From contig JBFGIA010000003.1 in NCBI GenBank assembly GCA_041577935.1, forward strand, positions 1 through 41,741: a stretch of 41,741 bases of DNA. The letters are read 5' to 3'. A program made the translations under genes and the position numbers. Positions 22,710 through 31,994 of the stretch are shown piece after piece; position 1 is the first letter of the stretch, and each line of letters opens with the position of its first letter. The stretch is from CAMYLR01 sp041577935. GTDB taxonomy: Bacteria > Gemmatimonadota > Gemmatimonadetes > JACCXV01 > JAHWKZ01. A model generated the notes under the pieces. The model saw nothing but the letters and a program-made list of their open reading frames with translations, made no database searches and was not told the origin of the DNA.

Positions 22710-23924
22710 ATGGTGGTACCAGCCGACGATCCTCTAATGCTAAGAACGACGCCCTTCCACACCCGCACCGGTCGGCTGTGCCAAGCGCAGAATTGGCGTC
22801 GCTGGGCCGGCTACGTCGTAGCCAGCTCGTACGAGCTCACCCACGAACGCGAATACCACGCGATCCGCAGCACGGCGGCTCTGATCGACGTGTCTCCGCT
22901 CTACAAGTACTCGGTGCGCGGGCCGGATGCCGGACGGTTGCTAAATCGCGTTATCACACGCGACGTCAACAAGTGTGCAGTCAATCAGGTGATGTACACT
23001 CCGTGGTGCGACGAGGACGGAAAGGTCATCGATGATGGCACGTTGTCGCGGTTGGGTGAAGAGACGTTTCGACTGACCGCCGCCGAGCCGAACTTGCGCT
23101 GGCTCCGCGATAACGCACTTGGGCTAAACGTGACGATCGACGACGTCACCGACTCGATCGCAGCGCTGGCATTACAGGGACCCAATTCACGCGAGATCCT
23201 AAAGCACGCTTCCAACGCCGAGCTGGACGAGCTGCGGTTCTTCGGATTGACGCCAGCGCGAGTGCAAGACGTGCCGGTCACGATCTCACGCACTGGATAC
23301 ACCGGCGATCTGGGCTACGAGGTTTGGGTCGACGCAGAGCGAGCGGTATCGCTTTGGGACACGCTCATGGCCACCGGCGAGTCGTACGGAGTCACCCCCG
23401 CCGGAATGCTGGCGCTCGACGTCGCGAGAATCGAAGCCGGTCTGTTGTTGAATCAAGTCGACTACATCCCCGCCAACAAGGCGCTCCTTGAGACGCGCAA
23501 GTCATCGCCATTCGAGCTCGGCCTGGGGTGGACAGTTGTGCTCGACAAGGATCACTTCGTCGGCCGAGCCGCGCTGCTCCAGGAACAGCGCCGGGGCCCG
23601 GCGTGGCGGTTCAGGGGTCTGGAAATCGAGTGGGAGTCGCTGGAGGATGTTTACGCCGAGTTTGGCCTCCCGCCCGAGCTTCCGACGATCGCCTGGCGAA
23701 CGAGCGTGCCGGTGTACTCGAACACCAAGCAGATCGGCTATGCGACGAGCGGAGCCTGGTCACCGACGCTCAAGAAGTACGTCGCCTTGGCGCACCTCCG
23801 TGCGCAACACGCGGAACCGGGCACCGAGCTGACAATGGAGGTCACCGCCGAGCATCAGCGCAAGTCGGCGCTAGCCAGGGTCGTCACGACGCCGTTCTTC
23901 GACCCCGAACGAAAGCGAGCCTGA
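22710..23924 (+). CDS. GcvT-fold aminomethyltransferase-family protein
   Basis: The 404-aa protein has the tetrahydrofolate-binding fold of GcvT and its relatives (glycine cleavage T protein, DmdA, the C-terminal part of dimethylglycine and sarcosine dehydrogenases). Marks are EYHAIRSTAALIDVSPLYKY, CDEDGKVIDDGTL with the acidic residues matching the catalytic Asp region of GcvT, ALQGPNSREIL, SRTGYTGDLGYEVWV and LDVARIEAGLLL. It is not next to gcvH or gcvP, and its C-terminal part is unusual for GcvT, so the substrate is open: a methylated amine, a methylated sulfur compound or a methoxy donor. ATG at 22710 is used; ATG at 22737 is possible. Its stop shares a base with the next ATG (TGATG), so it is coupled to the first oxidoreductase. 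Confidence 0.88.
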   Translation: MVVPADDPLMLRTTPFHTRTGRLCQAQNWRRWAGYVVASSYELTHEREYHAIRSTAALIDVSPLYKYSVRGPDAGRLLNRVITRDVNKCAVNQVMYTPWCDEDGKVIDDGTLSRLGEETFRLTAAEPNLRWLRDNALGLNVTIDDVTDSIAALALQGPNSREILKHASNAELDELRFFGLTPARVQDVPVTISRTGYTGDLGYEVWVDAERAVSLWDTLMATGESYGVTPAGMLALDVARIEAGLLLNQVDYIPANKALLETRKSSPFELGLGWTVVLDKDHFVGRAALLQEQRRGPAWRFRGLEIEWESLEDVYAEFGLPPELPTIAWRTSVPVYSNTKQIGYATSGAWSPTLKKYVALAHLRAQHAEPGTELTMEVTAEHQRKSALARVVTTPFFDPERKRA

Positions 23925-25504
23925 TGGCTGCAAACCGCTACGACGCGGTGGTGATCGGCGGCGGCCACAACGGCCTGGTCGCCGCGGCCTACCTCGCACG
24001 GGCTGGGAAGAAAGTGTTAGTTCTCGAGCGGCGTCACCTGGTCGGCGGCGCTGCGGTCACAGAGGAGGTCTACCCCGGCTTCAAGTATTCGGTCTGCTCT
24101 TACGTGGTGAGCCTGCTCCGCCCCGAGATCATCCGCGAGCTAGACCTCTCCGCCCACGGGCTCGACCTCCTCCCGCTCGAGAGCACCGTCACGCCACTGC
24201 CAAACGGCGACTACCTAGCACGGTGGGCGGATCACGATCAGACCCGCCGCGAGCTCTACCGCCATTCACCCAGCGACGCCGAAGCGTACGATGAGTTTGG
24301 CACGTTGATGTACCACCTCGCCTTCGCGGTCAAACCAATCCTTTCGATGGTGCCACCCGATCCCACGTCGTTGAGCCCTGGTGATCTTCGGTCGCTACTA
24401 AAACTCACCAATCACTTTCGCGGGCTCGGCGAAGAGAAGCTGTACTCATTGATCAAGCTGATGACGATGAGCTCGGCCGACTATCTCGATGAGTGGTTCG
24501 AGACCGAGGCGCTGAAAGCGACGATGTCCGCCAGTGGCGTCATCGGCACTTTCCTCGGGCCACGCTCACCGGGAACCGCGTACGTACTGCTGCATCACTA
24601 CATGGGAGAGATCGATGGCGCGTTCCGAGCGTGGGGTTTCGCCAAGGGCGGGACCGGCAGCGTGAGCGAGGCGATCGCCAGCGCAGCGCGAGGGTTGGGC
24701 GCCGAGATCCGGACCGAAGCATCGGTCGCGCGTGTCATCATCGAGAACGGTCGAGCGGCCGGCGTCGCACTGGAATCGGGCGAGGAGATCAGGGCCAACG
24801 CCGTGGTATCCGGAGTCGACCCCAGGCTCACGTTTCTCGGCCTGATCGAACCCGACGAGCTGCCGAGCGAGTTTGTCCGTGCAATCAAGCGGTTTAGGAT
24901 TCGCGGATCGTCGGGCAAGGTGAACCTGGCATTGGATGCGCTCCCGAACCTGGCTTGCCTCCCCGGCGTCGGACCTCACCTGCGCGGCGCGGTGTCGATC
25001 AGCCCTAGCGTCGAGTACCTGGAGCGAGCCTATGACGACGCTAAGTACGGAGGCTTCTCACGCCATCCCTACATGGACATCGTAATCCCATCGATGATCG
25101 ATCCCGACATGGCGCCACCGGGCAAGCACGTGATGTCGATTTTTGTCCAGTACGCGCCATACGAGCTGAATGGCGGCTGGAACGACGTGCGGCGCGAAAA
25201 TTTTGGTGACGCCGTGATCGACACGCTGTCGGAATACATGCCGAACCTGAAAGACATCATCCTCCATCGCCAAGTCCTGACGCCGTGGGACATGGAGCGC
25301 GATTTCGGATTGACCGAGGGCAACATCTTCCATGGCGAGCTTTCGCTGCATCAGCTCTTTTTCATGCGACCGGCGGCGCCGTGGGCGGACTATCACACTC
25401 CGATCAAAGATTTCTATCAATGTGGATCGGGCACACACCCGGGTGGCGGGATATCCGGAGCCTCGGGACGGCTGGCTGCGTTGACGATGCTCGAGGATAT
25501 GTGA
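23924..25504 (+). CDS. PYROXD2/phytoene desaturase-like FAD oxidoreductase, paralogue 1
   Basis: A 526-aa flavoprotein of the COG1233 group. YDAVVIGGGHNGLVAAAYLA (6-25) is the FAD-binding Rossmann start; VLVLERRHLVGGAAVTEEVY follows, and the C-terminal FAD site reads YQCGSGTHPGGGISGASGR. The middle has TMSSADYLDEWFE and GTAYVLLHHYMGE, shared with paralogue 2 and with human PYROXD2, rather than with true carotenoid desaturases, and no carotenoid gene is near. ATG at 23924 overlaps the stop of the GcvT-like gene by one base; the longer frame from 23528 is only a shadow. A role in oxidising a methylated or unsaturated substrate handed to the GcvT-like partner is an inference from context. Confidence 0.88.
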   Translation: MAANRYDAVVIGGGHNGLVAAAYLARAGKKVLVLERRHLVGGAAVTEEVYPGFKYSVCSYVVSLLRPEIIRELDLSAHGLDLLPLESTVTPLPNGDYLARWADHDQTRRELYRHSPSDAEAYDEFGTLMYHLAFAVKPILSMVPPDPTSLSPGDLRSLLKLTNHFRGLGEEKLYSLIKLMTMSSADYLDEWFETEALKATMSASGVIGTFLGPRSPGTAYVLLHHYMGEIDGAFRAWGFAKGGTGSVSEAIASAARGLGAEIRTEASVARVIIENGRAAGVALESGEEIRANAVVSGVDPRLTFLGLIEPDELPSEFVRAIKRFRIRGSSGKVNLALDALPNLACLPGVGPHLRGAVSISPSVEYLERAYDDAKYGGFSRHPYMDIVIPSMIDPDMAPPGKHVMSIFVQYAPYELNGGWNDVRRENFGDAVIDTLSEYMPNLKDIILHRQVLTPWDMERDFGLTEGNIFHGELSLHQLFFMRPAAPWADYHTPIKDFYQCGSGTHPGGGISGASGRLAALTMLEDM

Positions 25505-25505
25505 C

Positions 25506-27095
25506 GTGAGCCGACCTTACGACGCCATCATCGTCGGTGCCGGGCACAATGGGCTCACCACCGCGGCGCGCCTCGCCAAGGCGGGTTTACGCGTACTGGC
25601 GCTGGAGCGTCGCGACGCGGTCGGCGGCGCCCTGGTGACCGAGGAGATCCACCCCGGTTTCAAGGTCGATGCCGCATGCCACCAGATCGGGGTCTTGCAT
25701 CCCGGCGTGGTCGGCGATCTCGATCAGGCGCTTGGGGTCACACCCGACATCGTGCGCTGCGACCCGGTCGTGTTTGCACCACTCATCGATGGCCGTCACC
25801 TACTCTTGTGGCGTGACCCGGCAACCACCACCGAGGCGATCGCGACGCTCTCGAAGAGTGACGCCGAGAAGTGGAGCTCGTTTGTCGAGTTGATCACCAA
25901 GGCTGCCGGTTTACTCGAGACGGCCTACGAACGAACCCCACCCGATCTGCTATCGGTCGATGCGAGTGATCTGTGGTCGCTGGTGCGCCTCGGAGGTCGG
26001 GCCCGCCGGCTCGGGAAGCGCGAGATGATGGAGGTGGCTCGGCTTCTGACCATGACCGTCGCCGAGCTGCTCGACGAGTGGTTCGAGAGCGATCTGCTCA
26101 AAGGAACACTCGGTGCCACGGGTATCACGGGCATGTTCCAGGGTCCGATGGCGGCCGGCACGGCGTACATGCTGCTCCACAATCACGTTGGCACGGAAAA
26201 CGGCGCGGTCCGGTCCGTGGACCGGGTACGAGGCGGGGTCGGCGTTTTGTCACACGCGTTGCACGATCTCGCTCGGTCGTGTGGCGTGGAAATCAAGACC
26301 AACGCGTCGGTCACTCGGATCGTCGTCAAGAACGGCCGAGCGACCGGTGTGGTACTCGCCAACGGCGACGAAATAGAAACCAAGCGTGTCGTCTCGAACG
26401 CTGACCCGCGACGCACGTTTCTCGATCTCGTCGACCCGCTCGATCTCGCCCCGCGATTCGTGCGTCAGGTTCAGAACATCAAGTACCGGGGCGCCTGCGC
26501 CAAAGTGAACCTGGCGCTCGATACGCTTCCGCGCTTCACTGTTAGTGATGCGGCTCACCTCGGTGGTGTTGTATCGATCAGCCCGAGCCTCGATTATCTG
26601 GAGCGCGCGTACGACGACGCCAAGTACGGAGAGATCTCTCGGGAGCCGTATCTGGAGGCGGTCATCCCCTCGCTGGCCGACTCATCACTGGCGCCTCCCG
26701 GGAAACACGTTATGTCGATCCTCGTCCAGTACGCGCCCTATCATCTCAACGATGGCACGTGGGATGAGTCGAAAACCTCCGAGCTCGCCGATCGGACAGT
26801 GAAAACGTTGACTCAGTACGCGCCCGACCTCGAACAGATCGTGCTCGCTCGACAGGTCTTGAGCCCGCGCGATCTCGAAACCGATTTCGGCTTGACCGAA
26901 GGCAACATCTATCACGGTGAGATGACGCTCGATCAGCTCTTCATCATGCGTCCGGTCCCAGGTTGGGCCCGCTATCGCACGCCGATCGAGAACCTCTATC
27001 TGTGTGGCGCCGGTACGCACCCCGGCGGCGGCGTGACCGCAAGACCCGGTTACAACGCCGCCCGCGAAATCTTGAAGGACGTGAAACGCAAGTAG
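25506..27095 (+). CDS. PYROXD2/phytoene desaturase-like FAD oxidoreductase, paralogue 2
   Basis: A 529-aa flavoprotein, clearly a tandem duplicate of the previous gene: both end in an FGLTEGNIxHGE segment followed by CGxGTHPGGG, and both have SPSxxYLERAYDDAKYG. The FAD-binding start is YDAIIVGAGHNGLTTAARLA; the last motif is GAGTHPGGGVTARPGYNAARE. The differences GSG/GAG and ISGASG/VTARPG in the FAD tail suggest the two copies have diverged in function rather than being redundant; they could form a heterodimer. GTG at 25506 lies 1 nt after the upstream stop. It ends the three-gene cluster; repeat copy C follows 30 nt later. Confidence 0.88.
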   Translation: MSRPYDAIIVGAGHNGLTTAARLAKAGLRVLALERRDAVGGALVTEEIHPGFKVDAACHQIGVLHPGVVGDLDQALGVTPDIVRCDPVVFAPLIDGRHLLLWRDPATTTEAIATLSKSDAEKWSSFVELITKAAGLLETAYERTPPDLLSVDASDLWSLVRLGGRARRLGKREMMEVARLLTMTVAELLDEWFESDLLKGTLGATGITGMFQGPMAAGTAYMLLHNHVGTENGAVRSVDRVRGGVGVLSHALHDLARSCGVEIKTNASVTRIVVKNGRATGVVLANGDEIETKRVVSNADPRRTFLDLVDPLDLAPRFVRQVQNIKYRGACAKVNLALDTLPRFTVSDAAHLGGVVSISPSLDYLERAYDDAKYGEISREPYLEAVIPSLADSSLAPPGKHVMSILVQYAPYHLNDGTWDESKTSELADRTVKTLTQYAPDLEQIVLARQVLSPRDLETDFGLTEGNIYHGEMTLDQLFIMRPVPGWARYRTPIENLYLCGAGTHPGGGVTARPGYNAAREILKDVKRK

Positions 27096-27124
27096 GGGTC
27101 GGGATCGACGCTGTCGACGGGTTC

Positions 27125-27162
27125 GAGGCTCCGCGAAGTGGAGCGCGGCCACAGGGGGCCGC
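27125..27162 (+). repeat. Partial hairpin repeat, copy C, with second hairpin
   Basis: Bases 27125-27144 match the 3-prime arm of copy A exactly (20 of 20) and hold the GCTCCG-CGAAG-TGGAGC hairpin. Next to it GCGGCC-ACAGGG-GGCCGC (27145-27162) forms another stem of 6 bp. There is no T tract, so a rho-independent terminator is not shown, but the hairpins may block 3-prime exonucleases after the oxidoreductase gene. Confidence 0.65.
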
Positions 27163-27283
27163 CCAGATGATTGTCCATCGCCAAGGCACTCGATAGCCAG
27201 CTTGTGGCAATTTGAAGAGTCTCATCATTGAGATCATTTTTGAAGAGTTTTTCGTAAGTATTGCTGCAAAAGAAGGAGTAATC

Positions 27284-27721
27284 ATGAACGAGCCAGAAGT
27301 CTGGACGTTTTTCTGGGGTTCCTACATGAATCTCGATGTGCTCAAGGAAGTGGACTACAAGCCTCGGACTTACGAGGTCGCTCGGTTGCCCGGATTTGAC
27401 ATCACAATTCGACCTTTGGCGAATATCGCACGTTCGGATCGACATACGGTCTATGGAATTCTTGCGCCGGGGACGCACGCTGAACTCGCGCGACTCTATG
27501 ATCACGCCGAGAATGTGCTTGGAGGACGGTACCTGCCCGAGGCAGTGTTGGTCGAGACGAAATCCGGTGGATGGAAACCGGCGCTCACGTACATCGCCCC
27601 GCAGCTAAGCGGAGAACCCGCTGGGTCGGATTATGTCGAGCGGATCGTGAAACCGGCCAGGGAGTACGGTTTTCCAGCTTGGTATATCGATCGTTTGGAG
27701 TCGTTTCGACCCACAGGTTAG
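27284..27721 (+). CDS. GGCT/AIG2-like fold protein
   Basis: A 145-aa protein with the gamma-glutamylcyclotransferase-like (AIG2) fold. TFFWGSYMNLDVL stands for the YGSxM start of the family, YGILAPGTHAELARLYDHAE for the region before the catalytic Glu, and RYLPEAVLVETKSGGWKPAL, TYIAP for the last strands. Canonical members release 5-oxoproline from gamma-glutamyl peptides, but many in this group have unknown substrates. The ATG at 27284 has a perfect AGAAGGAG ribosome binding site 6 nt upstream, unlike most genes around. Upstream bases 27190-27280 are AT-rich, as is part of the gene, which suggests recent transfer. A second, decayed GGCT gene lies at 40184. Confidence 0.8.
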   Translation: MNEPEVWTFFWGSYMNLDVLKEVDYKPRTYEVARLPGFDITIRPLANIARSDRHTVYGILAPGTHAELARLYDHAENVLGGRYLPEAVLVETKSGGWKPALTYIAPQLSGEPAGSDYVERIVKPAREYGFPAWYIDRLESFRPTG

Positions 27722-27824
27722 CGAGACGTCCATCACCACCGCATCCTGCAGCCACGAATTTCATCCACGACGGCGATCAAGCAGGACGCAGTATCCCCCC
27801 AGACGACAATTCCCTCCGGCAGGC

Positions 27825-29927
27825 TTAGTGCCTGATCCCAGCCCCCTCGCGTTCCTTCTCCGCCTCGGCGATCACTTTCTGCGCGATATCGTGCGGCACC
27901 TCTTCGTACCCGTGGAAGGCACGCGCGTGATCGCCCCGACCCTGAGTGATCGATCTCAGACTCGTCGAGTAGCGATACAGCTCGGCTTGCGGAACATGTG
28001 CGCTGATCTTCTGTTTTCCGTTTCCGCTCGGCTCCATTCCGAGCACTCTGCCTCGACGCTGATTCAGATCGCCGATCACGTCACCCAGGTACTCGTCCGG
28101 CGTCACAACCGTCACTTCCATGATCGGCTCGAGCAAAACGGCGTCGCAATTTCCGATCGCGTTCTGGAACGCCATCGAGCCAGCGACCTTGAACGCCATC
28201 TCGCTTGAATCAACCGAATGGTGCGAGCCATCGATCAGCTCGACCTGAAGGTCGACCACCGGGTAGCCGGCCAGCACACCCTTGCTCATCGTTTCTTGGA
28301 TCCCTTTGTTCACCGCCGGGATGAACTTGTTGGGAATGACACCGCCGGTGATCTGATCCACGAACTCGTACCCCTCGCCGCGGCCCTTGGGGATCAGCCG
28401 CACCTTGCAGTCGCCGAACTGACCCCGGCCGCCGGTCTGTTTCTTGTAACGTCCCTGGGCCTCTCCGCGCCGCTTGATCGTTTCACGGTAGGCGATTTTT
28501 GGCTGCAGCATCTTCGCTTCGACGTGGAATTTGCGCTTCATGCGTTCGAGCACGACCTGTAGGTGCAGCTCACCCATCCCGCGGATGATCGTCTGACCGA
28601 GCTCCGGGTTGTAGGCATGGACGAACGTCGGATCTTCCTCGTGGAGCTTCGACAGCGCGCTCCCGATCTTTTCCTCCTCGCCTTCGTGCATCGGCTCGAT
28701 CGCTACGGATATGACCGGCTTTGGAAAATCGATACCGCGAAGCAGAATCTGATCGTTACGGCTGCAGAACGAGTCTCCGGTGTGTGAATCCTTGAGCTTG
28801 GGAACGACCCCGATGTCACCGCTGTTGACGCTCTTGACCTCGGTTCGATCGCGGCCTTGCATGATGCCGACGTGCGCCAATCGCTCGTCGTGTTGTTGCG
28901 TCGAGTTGTAAACGTCCTGACCGCTCTTGACCTGACCGCTGAAGACGCGGAAGTAGGACAGCTCGCCAACATGCGGCTCTGTCGTGGTTTTGAAGACGAG
29001 CGCCGACAACGGCGCGCTGTTCTCGCGCGCCACGAACACTTTCTCGCTGTCGCCTGGACGGGTGGCCCGAATCTCCGGACGCTCGGCCGGGCTCGGGCAT
29101 AGCTCCACGACCTCTTTGAGCAGCGAACGTACGCCCTTGAGCTGCTCGGGCGCGCCGCAGAAAACCGGGAACAGCTCCCCTCTTGCCATCCCCGCTTTCA
29201 TCGCCCCCGTCACCTCATCGCGATTGAACTCCTCACCTTCGAGATAGCGCTCGATCAGCGTGTCGTCGGTCTCGGCGACCGTCTCGACCAATTCCCGTCG
29301 GTAGCGATCATAGTCGGCACGCACTTCATCCGGGATCTCCCCGATCTTCCGCTTCCCGGTCGCGCCATCCTCGTAGAGGTGCGCGTTCTCGTTGAACAGA
29401 TTGCAGATGCCGTGAAAATCGGCGCCCTGTCCGATCGGGATCTCGACCGGAATGGCACGTGGGGACAATCCATCGCGAATCTGTCGATAGACCTTCTCAA
29501 AATCGGCATGCTCTTTGTCCATCATGTTGATGAAGATCAACCGCGGCAGCTTCTCGGCTTCGGCGTACTCCCACACGCGCTCGGTCCCGACCTCGACGCC
29601 AGCAACCGCGTTGACCACCAGGCACGCGCTGTCCGCCACTCGCAAACCGGACACGACCTCGCCGGCGAAGTCGAGATAACCGGGCGTGTCGATCAGGTTG
29701 ACCTTGGTATCCATAAACTCGGCGTAAGCCATCGCCAGGCTGACTGATATCTGATGCTCCGTCTCGTCGGGGGTGAAGTCGGTCAGCGAAGTGCCATCCT
29801 CGACCGAACCCATGCGGGTGCAAGAGCCGGCCAACCACGCCATCGCGTTTACCAGCGTGGTTTTGCCCGACGCGCCGTGTCCAATCACGGCGAGATTCCT
29901 TATGCGTGCACTGTCATAAACGTCCAC
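27825..29927 (-). CDS. Elongation factor G class II paralogue (EF-G2-like)
   Basis: The 700-aa protein has all five EF-G domains. G1 is GHGASGKTT (16-24), G3 is DTPGYLDF (80-87) and G4 is NMMD (134-137). The Tyr in DTPGY and the GHGxSGKT loop are typical of the class II EF-Gs, such as Thermus EF-G2, not of the main translocase, which has AHIDAGKT and DTPGH. The lysine of the NKxD box is replaced by Met, which is unusual because this Lys helps bind guanine. Domain IV carries GGRGQFGDCKVRL and GYEFVDQITGGVIP, and domain V the usual end. The start is GTG at 29927 with AAAGGAG 5 nt upstream. Class II EF-Gs are thought to act in stress or slow translation; a main fusA should be elsewhere. OPT transporter lies upstream by 30 nt. 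Confidence 0.88.
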   Translation of the reverse strand: MDVYDSARIRNLAVIGHGASGKTTLVNAMAWLAGSCTRMGSVEDGTSLTDFTPDETEHQISVSLAMAYAEFMDTKVNLIDTPGYLDFAGEVVSGLRVADSACLVVNAVAGVEVGTERVWEYAEAEKLPRLIFINMMDKEHADFEKVYRQIRDGLSPRAIPVEIPIGQGADFHGICNLFNENAHLYEDGATGKRKIGEIPDEVRADYDRYRRELVETVAETDDTLIERYLEGEEFNRDEVTGAMKAGMARGELFPVFCGAPEQLKGVRSLLKEVVELCPSPAERPEIRATRPGDSEKVFVARENSAPLSALVFKTTTEPHVGELSYFRVFSGQVKSGQDVYNSTQQHDERLAHVGIMQGRDRTEVKSVNSGDIGVVPKLKDSHTGDSFCSRNDQILLRGIDFPKPVISVAIEPMHEGEEEKIGSALSKLHEEDPTFVHAYNPELGQTIIRGMGELHLQVVLERMKRKFHVEAKMLQPKIAYRETIKRRGEAQGRYKKQTGGRGQFGDCKVRLIPKGRGEGYEFVDQITGGVIPNKFIPAVNKGIQETMSKGVLAGYPVVDLQVELIDGSHHSVDSSEMAFKVAGSMAFQNAIGNCDAVLLEPIMEVTVVTPDEYLGDVIGDLNQRRGRVLGMEPSGNGKQKISAHVPQAELYRYSTSLRSITQGRGDHARAFHGYEEVPHDIAQKVIAEAEKEREGAGIRH

Positions 29928-29957
29928 AACATCTCCTTTCTCTATGTTATCTCGCGC

Positions 29958-31994
29958 CTACATCTCTTCGGCTCGCCGAAGATCCTCGGTCACCTCGCCA
30001 CCCGAATGCGCGCGTTCGGCGACGTACCAGAGCAGCCCCGCCAACCCACCAAACACGATCAACGAGACGGCCGTGCCGGCACCTTCGGTCACACCGGTGA
30101 CCGCGGTCTGGAAGGCGCTGATCAGTGCCGACTGCTCACCAAAGAACACCAGGCCGGCGATGATGACGCCGACGAGAGCGGCCCCGGCGATCAACCCCGA
30201 AGCGAACAGCACGCCGTTTTCTCGCTTCTCGCGCAAGACATCGATCCGAGCGGCGTGACGCTTCTCGATCGCCAATCGGACGATACCACCGACCAAGATC
30301 GGCGACATGAGCGAGAGCGGCAGGTAGAGACCCACCGCTACCACCAGCGATGGCAACCCGACCATCTCGAACATCGCAGCCAAAAATATTCCCGCCACGA
30401 CGAGCGCCCACGGCAAGTCGGCGTTGACCACGCCGTCGATCACCAGCGCCATCAGCGTCGCCTGCGGAGCCGGAAGCTCTTCCGAGCCGATCCCGATCCC
30501 GCCATGCAGCACCATCAAGACTGAACCCATTACGGTGGCCGCCGTCAGCACGCCGATCATCTCGCCGATCTGCTGGCGTCGCGGCGTCGCCCCGATCAGG
30601 AAGCCGGTCTTGAGGTCCTGTGACGTGTCGCCGGCGATCGCCGCGCTTATCGCGATGATCGCACCCACAAGCAGGATCGCCATGCGGGGATCGCCGACCG
30701 TGTTCTCGGTCCGGCCCAACGCGACGAACAACAGCGCGGTCAGCAGCAACGTGGCAATCGTCATGCCGCTGACCGGATTGGACGATGTGCCGACCAGCCC
30801 GACGATACGCGACGAGACGGTGACAAAGAAGAACGAGAAGATGACCATCAGGATCGCCCCGAGCGCTCCGGCGGGGGCGAACGAAGCCGGCAGGAGAGCC
30901 AGGATCAATGCGATCCCGAGCGCTCCAGCGATCACGGTCGTGAACGGGAGGTCCCTCTCGGTCCGCTTGATCGAACCTTGGTCGGTGCTTTCACGGATCC
31001 CGCGCATGCCCATCCGGAAAGAGCCTACGATCGTCGGCAGCGCGCGCACGAGCGTGATGATGCCGCCAAACGCGACCGCGCCCGCACCGACGTACCGGAT
31101 GTAGCGATTCCAGATGTCGCCTGGTTCCATGTCGCGGATCAGCGCTTCGGTCTCGGGATAGAGCGGTGTGCCTGCGGACGCCCCGAAGGTCGCGATCAGC
31201 GGAATCAAGACGAGCCACGAAACGGCGCTTCCCATGAACAGGATCGCGGAGATCCGTGGTCCGATGATATAACCGACCCCGAGCAGCTCCGGAGTGGCGT
31301 CGATGCCGAACTCGGCTTTGGGATAGCCGCGGATCCGAAACGCCGGGTCGCCGCGCCAAAGCGAGAGCGCGTTGTTGTTTACGAAATACTGATAGACCGC
31401 CCCCACCCCGAGGCCGCTAAACAGAAGTCGCGCCTTGGCGCCACCTGTGTCGCCGGCGGCCAGCACCTCGGCGCACGCCGTCCCCTCCGGGTAGGGCAGC
31501 TTGCCGTGCTCGTCGCGGATCAGGTAACGGCGCAGCGGGATCATGAAGAGGACCCCCAACAATCCGCCGAGGGCGGCCAGCGTAAAGATCAGTAATTGAC
31601 TGGGTGACAATCCGAAGATGAATAGCGCGGGCAGCGTGAAGATCACTCCGGCCGCCAGCGACTCCCCCGCCGAACCGACCGTCTGGACCATGTTGCCCTC
31701 GAGGATCGTACCGCCTTTAAGTGCGCGGAAGAACGCCACGCCCATGACCGCTGCCGGGATCGACGCGCTCACGGTCAGACCGACCTTGAGACCCAGGTAC
31801 GCGTTGGCGGCGCCAAATACGACGCCAACGAGGATGCCGATGATCACCGCGCGCAGCGTGAACTCGCGCAGTGTAGCCTCGGCAGGCACATACGGTTGGT
31901 AGTCGCGGCCGGGGATCTCCTCGTAGGCCTCGGGCGGCAAACCCTTGCCTTGACGGGTCGTTGGTTCCGGCGTCGTGACGACGTCTTCGCTCAT
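29958..31994 (-). CDS. OPT-family oligopeptide/metal-chelate transporter
   Basis: A 678-aa inner-membrane protein with about 15-16 hydrophobic helices. The start region EIPGRDYQPYVPAEATLREFTLRAVIIGILVG and the internal repeats with NPVSGMT, AGDTSQDLKTGFLIGATPRRQQ and KLPYPEGTACAEVLAAGD are typical of the bacterial OPT family, which imports small peptides, or in some members metal chelates or siderophores, driven by protons. The ATG at 31994 overlaps the stop of the lipoprotein gene by 4 nt (ATGA), so the two are one operon. The substrate cannot be read from sequence; the paired periplasmic lipoprotein with a redox CxxC may act with it. Confidence 0.92.
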   Translation of the reverse strand: MSEDVVTTPEPTTRQGKGLPPEAYEEIPGRDYQPYVPAEATLREFTLRAVIIGILVGVVFGAANAYLGLKVGLTVSASIPAAVMGVAFFRALKGGTILEGNMVQTVGSAGESLAAGVIFTLPALFIFGLSPSQLLIFTLAALGGLLGVLFMIPLRRYLIRDEHGKLPYPEGTACAEVLAAGDTGGAKARLLFSGLGVGAVYQYFVNNNALSLWRGDPAFRIRGYPKAEFGIDATPELLGVGYIIGPRISAILFMGSAVSWLVLIPLIATFGASAGTPLYPETEALIRDMEPGDIWNRYIRYVGAGAVAFGGIITLVRALPTIVGSFRMGMRGIRESTDQGSIKRTERDLPFTTVIAGALGIALILALLPASFAPAGALGAILMVIFSFFFVTVSSRIVGLVGTSSNPVSGMTIATLLLTALLFVALGRTENTVGDPRMAILLVGAIIAISAAIAGDTSQDLKTGFLIGATPRRQQIGEMIGVLTAATVMGSVLMVLHGGIGIGSEELPAPQATLMALVIDGVVNADLPWALVVAGIFLAAMFEMVGLPSLVVAVGLYLPLSLMSPILVGGIVRLAIEKRHAARIDVLREKRENGVLFASGLIAGAALVGVIIAGLVFFGEQSALISAFQTAVTGVTEGAGTAVSLIVFGGLAGLLWYVAERAHSGGEVTEDLRRAEEM

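Noticed and set aside
27145..27162. GCGGCC/GGCCGC hairpin as terminator of the oxidoreductase cluster
   Set aside because: No T tract follows, so it is reported only as part of the repeat.
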